Source: Symsagittifera roscoffensis (Eukaryota; Xenacoelomorpha; Acoela; Convolutidae). From it: DNA of 60,000 nucleotides. Within the stretch, counting starts at the first letter, position 1, and each line of letters opens with the position of its first letter. The DNA lies in NCBI RefSeq assembly GCF_963678635.1, contig NC_087067.1, positions 36,900,686 to 36,960,685 of the forward strand, written 5' to 3'. The notes under the pieces were generated by a model. The model saw only the letters and a list, made by a program, of their open reading frames with translations, did not search any database and was not told where the DNA came from. Made by a program: the position numbers and the translations under genes. Below are positions 45,401 to 54,400 of this stretch, piece by piece.

Positions 45401-48400
45401 GTAAGTATGTGTCGGGAATGTCGAAGTGACGGTCGGTCGATGAAATCTTTTCGAGTGGGTCTTGCGTTTTCTTCCTATTGAGTATTCTTGTCAAAGCTGC
45501 ACGTGAAGAAAGCGAAAGCTGAAATGCCGGATTCTCGTTCATTTTTGAGGCCAGCTGCTATCAATTGGTTGTGTACTGAATTGATTTGCGATTTTGCTGT
45601 TTCTTTCAACTGACTAACTAGCTGCCTTGCTTCTACGCGACCGGGGTTAAACTCCTGGCTGTTCTCGTGATTGAACGAAATATTGGTTTCATCGCAAGTT
45701 ATCAGAGTCAATGGGCATTTATGTGAACGCCATTTCGCACCAAGCCGGTGAGTTGTAGATTTAGGTGTCTCGCTTTTTAGTGAACTCGTGTCCGTCCAAA
45801 ATAAGTAACGCTTTACCTTTTTGAGTTTTACCGTAGATAAACTCTGTCATATTGTTGTTCATTGTATTAGTGCTATGTGTGTAATGATATATATTTGTGT
45901 TGTTTCTTTATCAAAATTTTCTCAATTATGACTCCTCCATCAACAGGTTGAAAAATAAATTTTAATCCCTGAAAAGACTCTTTTACCATTAGCAATATCT
46001 TTATATGGCGTCTCGAAATAATTGAGGCAGTTGAATTGAGCGTTTTTTTTTAATTGCGATATAGATATATGCACCAATCTTTGGTAATCTATATCATAAA
46101 CTAATTTTTAATCCTCTATGGGATATTTTAATTGACGTGGGCTATATTGGCATGGGCTATTGTGCCCATTGGGATGTATTGGTACGCGATATTTTGTAAT
46201 GGGATACTTTCGTATGGGATATTTTGTCCTGTGACCGCATTCATATATTTTGATGATGGCTGTGAGGCGGGAGAGGGCTGCAGGTCCGAGGTTTTTCAAG
46301 TATTGGATGCAGAGTTCATCAGGTCCAAAAGCTTTGGAGTTGCTGCTTGACTTAATTGCCTTCCTGACTTGATTCTCCGAAAACTGCATAGTGTTGTGTT
46401 CCAGTTTCTGAAGTTTCCTGTTGAGAATTCTTGTCTCTTTGTCAGTCTTATGACGCACTATTGTGGTGAATTGCTTGTTGAACTCAGTCGCTAGAGCTTT
46501 CGGCTTGTGGTAAGCCCTGCCTTTGAATCGGACGGCTGCATTTGGTGGTGCTGCTGCAGCTCGGCCGTCTAGCTGTTTGATGGTTTTCCAGATCTTAGTG
46601 TTCGGAGTTCTTCTGTCAAGGGAAGAGGCGAATTCTCTCCATTTGTCGCGTTTCTCCAAGCGAATCCTGTTCTCGATGTCCTATTTCAGCGAAGACAGAT
46701 GTTCGCGTTCTTCTGCTGAGGAGTTGTCGTGAAGAGAAGCGCGGAGGGAGTCGCGATCTTCCATGAGTTGAGTGATTTCTCTGGTCAGCCCAGGAATTGC
46801 TGCAAGGCGACGGCCACAAGGGATGTTGGAACGAGCTGCAGAAATGATTGCGCTTCTGAACTCTTTTTCAGCTTTGCAGACATCGGCATTGTGGTCAAGA
46901 GTAGTCATCTCGGCGGTGGCTGACTCCAGTGCGTCGGCGTACTTGCTCCAGTCTGCCTTCCGCAGATTCATGATGCTCTTCTTCTGCGTCTTGACTGTTT
47001 GAAGCTTGTGTTGCAGGTCAATCACAATCGGGAGGTGGTCCGAGATCAGTTGTTTCTTGATCTGCCCGCTGATGCGGGGAGAGATGTCGCTCGTGGCTGC
47101 GGAGACATCGGGTGAAGACTCGGGCCCTCCTGGTGGAGCACGGGTGTTGCCATAAGAGTTCAGGACTATGAACTGGCTGTCTTCCATTGCGCTGGCCAGC
47201 TGTGTGCCTCTGGTGTCTTCGCTGCAGCCCGACTGCCAGGAAGGGTGATGAGAATTCAGGTCTCCGACTAGCAGGGTTTTCTTGTTATCAGATAGTAGTG
47301 CGTTGAAGTCGGGAGAGTACCCGCTGGAGCAGCTGCTGGTGGGAGGAATGTAGGCATTGATCAGGGTAATTTCTTCGTTCTGGAGAAAAAGCTTGATTCT
47401 CTGCGATTCAAGGTGACGGTCTTCAGTGTCTTTGAGCGTGGTGTAGTTTACAGAGTTCTTCACCACCAAGAGGAGGCCACCCCCTTGTTTGCCGCTTCTG
47501 GGCTTGTGTAGCACTGAGAAACCCGGGACTTTCAGCTTTTCGGAGCTGGTGACTTTGCTTTCTTGTATCGCTGCAACGTGGATGTTCAGTGTGTCTAAGA
47601 AGTGCGTGAGCTCTGACCACTTATTTCCGATGCCATTGCAGTTCCATTGCAAGACGCGAAGTTTGTCCGATGCTCTCTCGGGAATGGTGACTGGGTTGTT
47701 CTTGTGTACAGTGGAAGGGCAGATCCAGGACCGGTTGTAGTCTCTTGCAGTTTGGCCACTGGAGCATTCTTCGTGAACCCATCTTCGGGACTTGTTGCAC
47801 TGGAAACTGTACTGGTTGCTGTAAGATACTTGTTGCGAGCAAACACAGCAGGGTATCTTGGGCCAGGGTTGCTTGAGATGTCTCCGCAGAGTAGGAGGAG
47901 GGATAGAAGAAGAAGAGAGATCGCCAGGTTCTTGCGGACTTCACCAGGCGGCGTAGTCAAGCCCGCGGGGAAAAACCCGAGTAGTCTTTGTGAGAGAGTT
48001 GCGTGAACGCATTGTAGCAGTTTGCGGTCGGCTGTTGTCGATCGGCAGGGCCACCTCGAGCAGGCTGCATTTATCGGCCCCTCTGAATAGCTTTCAACAT
48101 ATTCAATGGAAGAAAAAACGTTTTTACATGCCATTCGATCACGGCAGTCTGCGTGTTTGAGGCTTTAAGTATCCAGGTCTCGTTTCACACAATCGATCCA
48201 GCTTTTTTCATTTCTTTCAGCTGATTTTTTCCTCGGACTGAAACGCGGTCTGTTAATTTAAGCGCATGATAAGTTTCTCTTCGCTGAACATGGCCAAATT
48301 GTAGCCGTGACCGCCTATGTAGTTTGTCCAGATCAACATGTGTCATTTTAATTACTGCTTCACTGGTTACTCTGTCTTCATAAAATCTGTGGCCAGATTT

Positions 48401-51400
48401 CACAGCAGTATATCATAATTGACCTGAGACAAGCTACATATATATGACACCTTGTAATCAAGGCAATATCCTGATTCAGTAATTTGCCGCCATTTCGTCC
48501 AGAAAGCTGCTATTCTGACCGATGATGCACGTATTGCGTCCTTTTCACCATAAATTGTGTCTTCCAGATACAGCGTTCAGGGTTTGGCAGCGTCCAGGGT
48601 TTCTGATTGATTGATCCGTAGGTAAGGGAACGATAATTTTATCTTGGACAAAAGTAATTACTATTGTTATAAGGTTTTTTCCTCTGAGTACTTTTTTGTG
48701 CACTCATTGATGACAAGAATTGCAGCGTTTTGAATTGGTGCCGACTTCCTTTAAACAAGGGCATGAACATTTTCCGGTATTTTGAGGAATGCACTTTTGG
48801 CTTGAAATCAAATGCTTTGCCTTATCCAAGTTAACTTCTAAAACTCGTGTTTGTAAAGACTTGATCCAAGCTTCTCAATAGACTAGGATTCTGTTTCAGC
48901 TAATATCACAAGGTCATCTGGTCACAGCATATCCCAGGGTACTGTTGAACGACACTGGCTCGTAGCTTCTTCCATTATTATTATTATTAATAACAATGAG
49001 CTAAGAGGTGGTCCTTGATGCACGCCCACTTTAATTTTGAAGTAATTACTGCCTCCCTGAGGCCGGCGAGCTGTTTTTGGACTCGGTGTACAGACGCATT
49101 ATCAGTCATAACGGATTTTCAGGAACTCTTTCGCCTCAGAGCCGATGAGTTAATTTAATAGAAAAAGTGTCAATCCGAAACTAATCTAGAACTTCAAAGA
49201 GCTGTAAGGGAAACTTTTTTCTCTTTTCTTGCGTCCATTGACTCTTTTCCAACTGTCTGTTGGCTATGTTTTTGTTTTCTACGGAAAATCAGTTTTCCCA
49301 AATTATCATCGGAGTGATATATCATATTAAAGCTCTTCCTGTCGTGATTGGATTTCCAAAAAATTTTCCCTATGTTTGTGAGGTTTTTTATTTTTCGTCT
49401 AATTTCGAGCCAGTAAAGCAAGCGAGCAGTCTTACAACAGACTAATTACACCATCCAGCTTGTGAACGTAATGTATTAGTACGAAGCTTCTTTTTCCAAC
49501 GTAACTAGCAAATAAAAGTACGGATTCAGTGGCACTTTTGCTATAAGTTTTATTTGGTGTCCGTTTTGGTCTGTAGCATAGGAAATTTCTTAGCTTCTGT
49601 TCTGTTTCATTTGTTGATAGTTTTTGTTGATCGTTAAGCTTCCGTGGCTGAATGTTTAATCCTTGAAAATCATAAAATCTATGCCGCAGGATCGAATCCG
49701 ACATTTAGATGATTTTTTTTACTAATTCGGGGCTTGTGTCTGCTTTTTCGTATTTCTCTTTATAGAGCTGCTTTTTGTCGTCTTGTCAGTGTTTGCAAAG
49801 CCCGGCTTACCTCCGTGTTTAATAGCTTAACAGCTTATATTAGCTTAAATTAAGCCAAAAAACTTAGTTTTACCCGAGTAAAGTTTTTTTTTAGTATTTG
49901 AACGCCTTTCGAAGTTATCAAATTGGAAAAAAAAAATAATTTTTTTTTGAAAAAAAAAACATTTTAGAGCTACTTTTTGCCGTTCTCTAATTTGTGTTTG
50001 CGAATTGCTGCTCCGAGTGTGTAAAGGTCAATAAAAGCCCTATAAGAGTTTATAATTGTTTTGCGTTTAGCTCAACTTTAAAAGTTGAACTAAAGTACTA
50101 AGGGTTTCTCTGTGGTTTTTCTATTAAAAAAAAACTCATCCTTTTTCTGGCCGACTTTAAGGGTTTTACTAATTCGTTTATCTAAAAAAATCACTGAGTT
50201 TTGATAATGTCAAAAATGTTTACGGAAAATGAAATCATTTTTTAATGCAAACAACAAAAGCATATAAGCCCTTTTTTTGAGATTTTAGTGTTTTTAGTCG
50301 CCGATTTCGAACAATTTGCTAACTTACGTAAAACATAATGAGCTGTCGACAAAGGCGTATTTCTGTCAAACTTAACTCGCTTATTTAAGTGCTCCATTCA
50401 GTAGTTTTAGCCTCATCTTCAGCACGTGTTTTTGACCGCTTTATTAGAGCGCCTGGTATTCACTTTGAAATGAAATGTAAACTGTTATGCAGTTGCGCCA
50501 GTCAGGGTTTCATTATTATGTATATTTGATAATTCTGTGGATCGAATCCAGTAGTTAGCTATTTGTTTATAAAGCTTATTAAGAGTAATGAACCTAGTGA
50601 AGACTCCTATATATGTCTCCGTTGTTTTTTAGGAATGCTCTAATAACTACAGATGCGCATTCCTGGTTTCATGACAAATTATCCCTCACCTTTTTATCTC
50701 CGGCGAAGTTATCCCAGTCAAAAATAAACCCGAAGTAAAAATATCCCTGGACAAAGTAGCCCGCGCAATTTAAAATATCCCATCTGAGGAATCGAACCAA
50801 TTAAAATATCGCAATAGATTTATCAAAGGAATTAAAAGCAAGATTCCGAAATTAAACAGACTGACACTAACTTTTAAAAAAAGCGTGAAAACTTCAACGC
50901 GCGTTTTATATCTACCAGTTTTTTGAACTATCAAGGTATAAAGTTATGACTTTTCAAGCTCACTTGGCATTATGGTTTACGAATATGACTCTTGGTCAAA
51001 AGATCAAACGATCAATTCACGGTGTATCAAAAGTTTTAGTTCGAAATCGATAAAAATTGTCTTCAAAACCCCTAAATCCCCCTGTACTGGGTAACCAGCA
51101 TGGGGGGCGGGGTGAGGGAAAAAGCAAAATAATTGTTGTAGTGGCCTCTATCACCTCTACGATGGCTATAAAGCCAAAAACTTTATGATTTGTTTGAAAA
51201 TCAATTAAATTTGCATCAAATTACCGACAATTTGAGAAAACTATGCCGACAATTTGATAAAATGAAATCTAGGAGAGAGTTGAATTAGCCAGAGCTTAAG
51301 CATAATTTACTATATCTGAGTTTTTGTAGGAGTTAGTTATCATTCGGACTTTTTCATTGAGTTCTCGGTACTTTTTACGGGTTTGATTGGTGGTACCGCT

Positions 51401-54400
51401 GGTTGCCTTCAGAAACGTTTGAATTGAGGGGTGGCTGCCCTGGAAAAGCGACGTAACGCAGTTATGCCAGCCTTCAACTGCATTGGTTGTTCGAATGAGA
51501 CCAGCCTCCGCGTTGTCGTAATGCTTCCATAGAGCTCAGGGTTGGCAGAAAAAAAACAACTGGTGTTTAAAACATGTTTTAAACATTGTTTTAAACAGGC
51601 GGTTTTTTTCACGTGTTTTTTTTTGTTTTTTATCAAGTTTAGGTTTGAAATGGATTAACTTCACACATGCCTGCGTAGAAATTTGGAAGAATTTACTTGG
51701 TAAATTTCGTGATATTGGACCCGAAGCCAGAGAGTGGCTAGAAAAGTGTGAAACCCGCTACGATTCATTCTGATCTGAGGAACAAATTGGGACCAGAGAA
51801 AGTTGGGAAACTTGCTTTCTGCATGAGATTACTCAAAGATAATTGAATTATTTTTGTGCATTTTTTTTCTCTCGAGAATATAGAAAAAAAACACGTTTTG
51901 AAAAAAACCAGTGTTTTAAACGTTTTTTTTGTTTTAAACGTTTTAAACGTTTTTTTTTCTAAAAAAAACAATTTTTTGCCAACCCTGATAGAGCTGGGGG
52001 AAACCAAGGATCACGCTATTGTCGACCAATTGTTTCTCCTTTAAAATAAATATGATGTAAGGATTTCTGTTGGAATGTCGAACTGATCGCCTGTTTGGCA
52101 CATTTCGTCTATGACAAAAGTAAACGCAGATTCGACATCTGAGAGAGGAACGACGGAAGCTTAAAGCTGGGATCATTTTTAGGTTAAGGCTATCTTACCA
52201 TTGTTTTCATAGGTTTTTTCAGACCTAACTCTGAAAGCTTGCGATGGAAGATTTGGCATAAATGAAAGTAGCAGCCTTTGATTTTATACAGGGACAGTTT
52301 TATACAGGGACGAAAACGCATTCAAGGCAGCTTGTTCGAAGTCAATGAGAATTTTTTCGGGTACGATGTCTCCAATTAGGCTAATCAGGGAAACCTGTTG
52401 TAAGTGGGCTCCTTTTTGTTGCTGAGCAAAACGTAAACATAGGGGGGGGGATAAAAGCCGCCAATCTGGAGATACACTGTGTACAATTGATAAAATTGAG
52501 ACGCACATATCTTAAAAGTTTCATCACAAAGCCGAACTTTGCTATGAACGCGAAGAGCATTTAGTTTTTCCATATCCCCGAGAATAAGGAATTGTTTACA
52601 GTCTTCTTTTCCGCCATCATTTAGACAAAATTGTAAGTATGTGTCGGGAATGTCGAAGTGACGGTCGGTCGATGAAATCTTTTCGAGTGGGTCTTGCGTT
52701 TTCTTCCTATTGAGTATTCTTGTCAAAGCTGCACGTGAAGAAAGCGAAAGCTGAAATGCCGGATTCTCGTTCATTTTTGAGGCCAGCTGCTATCAATTGG
52801 TTGTGTACTGAATTGATTTGCGATTTTGCTGTTTCTTTCAACTGACTAACTAGCTGCCTTGCTTCTACGCGACCGGGGTTAAACTCCTGGCTGTTCTCGT
52901 GATTGAACGAAATATTGGTTTCATCGCAAGTTATCAGAGTCAATGGGCATTTATGTGAACGCCATTTCGCACCAAGCCGGTGAGTTGTAGATTTAGGTGT
53001 CTCGCTTTTTAGTGAACTCGTGTCCGTCCAAAATAAGTAACGCTTTACCTTTTTGAGTTTTACCGTAGATAAACTCTGTCATATTGTTGTTCATTGTATT
53101 AGTGCTATGTGTGTAATGATATATATTTGTGTTGTTTCTTTATCAAAATTTTCTCAATTATGACTCCATCAACAGGTTGAAAAATAAATTTTAATCCCTG
53201 AAAAGACTCTTTTACCATTAGCAATATCTTTATATGGCGTCTCGAAATAATTGAGGCAGTTGAATTGAGCGTTTTTTTTTAATTGCGATATAGATATATG
53301 CACCAATCTTTGGTAATCTATATCATAAACTAATTTTTAATCCTCTATGGGATATTTTAATTGACGTGGGCTATATTGGCATGGGCTATTGTGCCCATTG
53401 GGATGTATTGGTACGCGATATTTTGTAATGGGATACTTTTGTATGGGATATTTTGTCCTGTGGCCGCATTCATATATTTTAATGCATTTAGAAATGCACT
53501 TGGGTATATTTGCATTTTGAGTTCATTTTAAATTCATCTGTTAAAAGTTAGGTAAATTGCGCTCTCCAAATACTAGCGTGGAAATGGCGAGAAAAAATTT
53601 CTAATGGCGTATACAACTTCTAGTATCGGAAGTGGAATTTAATTATCAGATTTCCCGGCGGAAAAAAGTTATACCTATTAATCCAGTTTTCTCAAATTGA
53701 GTTAATTTTATCCGAAAAGAGTCAAACATAAAATCATCTTGAAATTCAAAGAGGGGTATATAAGAGGCCTTATATTTTTTTATTTTGAAATTCAAAAAAG
53801 TCAGTTTTTTTTCTGTTCGATTGCATTCATTACTCTTTTCCAACCTTCAGTTGGCTACGGTTTTCCTTTTCTAAACATATGTTTTTTTATAATGCAACAT
53901 AGCGTTCTTTCTATTTGTTTTCGCGTGTTTTAAAGTATCAGTCGAGAAATTTGAATGCATTTGATAGCATATTGATTTTTTTCAATTGCTTGTACATGTT
54001 TTCTGAAATTCATCTTGAAATTCAAAGAGGGGTATATAAGAGGCCTTATATTTTTTTATTTTGAAATTCAAAAAAGTCATGTTTACATGAATCATGGACA
54101 GTTGTAGCTTCTGAATATACCCTTTTAAATCATTTATCTATCTGTCAATTTTTGAGTATCCATCCTTGCGTTCTTCTTCGCTGTTTGTTGGTGCTTAGTG
54201 ATTTATTATATCGAGTTTTATATCGATTGAAATTCGCATTTACATGAATTTAGGCTAGTGAGGAGGACATTCGGGTGGCCTATAAGAGACTATGTGTCAT
54301 CTTCCATCCGGACAAACACACTTCAGTGGCCGACAGAAAGGCAGCTGATGTCGCCTTCCGAAGAGTGCGAGCAGCTTACGAAGGTTCTGTCTTGCCATAG

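Larger units (their letters stand above)
39413..46252. repeat. Tandem duplication, unit 1 (about 6.8 kb)
   Basis: Starts inside the LINE RT at GACGATGGCTGTGAGGCC and ends at CATTCATATATTTTG. The whole unit is repeated, nearly identical, at 46253-53480. It carries the LINE 5' half, RTE remnant, tRNA-Met-like repeat and MULE. Relative to unit 2 it has about 50 extra bases near 42391-42451 and 21 extra bases near 39515 (encoding seven extra residues in the RT). Confidence 0.95.
46253..53480. repeat. Tandem duplication, unit 2 (about 7.2 kb)
   Basis: Near-identical repeat of 39413-46252, joined head-to-tail. It differs by scattered substitutions, small indels, the 451-bp hAT-type insertion at 51537-51987 and loss of about 50 bases near 49215. 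At its right end (CATTCATATATTTTAATGC) unique intron sequence resumes. Confidence 0.95.
36490..54253 (+). other. Intron 1 of the DNAJC11-like gene, filled with transposons
   Basis: Begins GTAAGT after exon 1 and ends ATGAATTTAG before exon 2, both phase 0. At about 17.8 kb it contrasts with the other introns in the gene (roughly 0.1-1.1 kb). It holds a PHD/2A LINE, an RTE-like remnant, a MULE, a hAT-type MITE, tRNA-Met-like repeats and a 6.8-kb tandem duplication. Most transposon coding regions are on the minus strand, antisense to the gene, as often seen for insertions tolerated in introns. Confidence 0.7.
53481..54253 (+). repeat. Repeat-family fragment and intron sequence before exon 2
   Basis: 53578-53940 matches both 59860-60000 (CAGATTTCCCGGCGGAAAAAAG versus CAGATTTACCAGCGAAATAAAAG) and, further on, 42330-42530 (CTCTTTTCCAACCTTCAGTTG). 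It is another member of the composite repeat. No gene. Confidence 0.6.
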
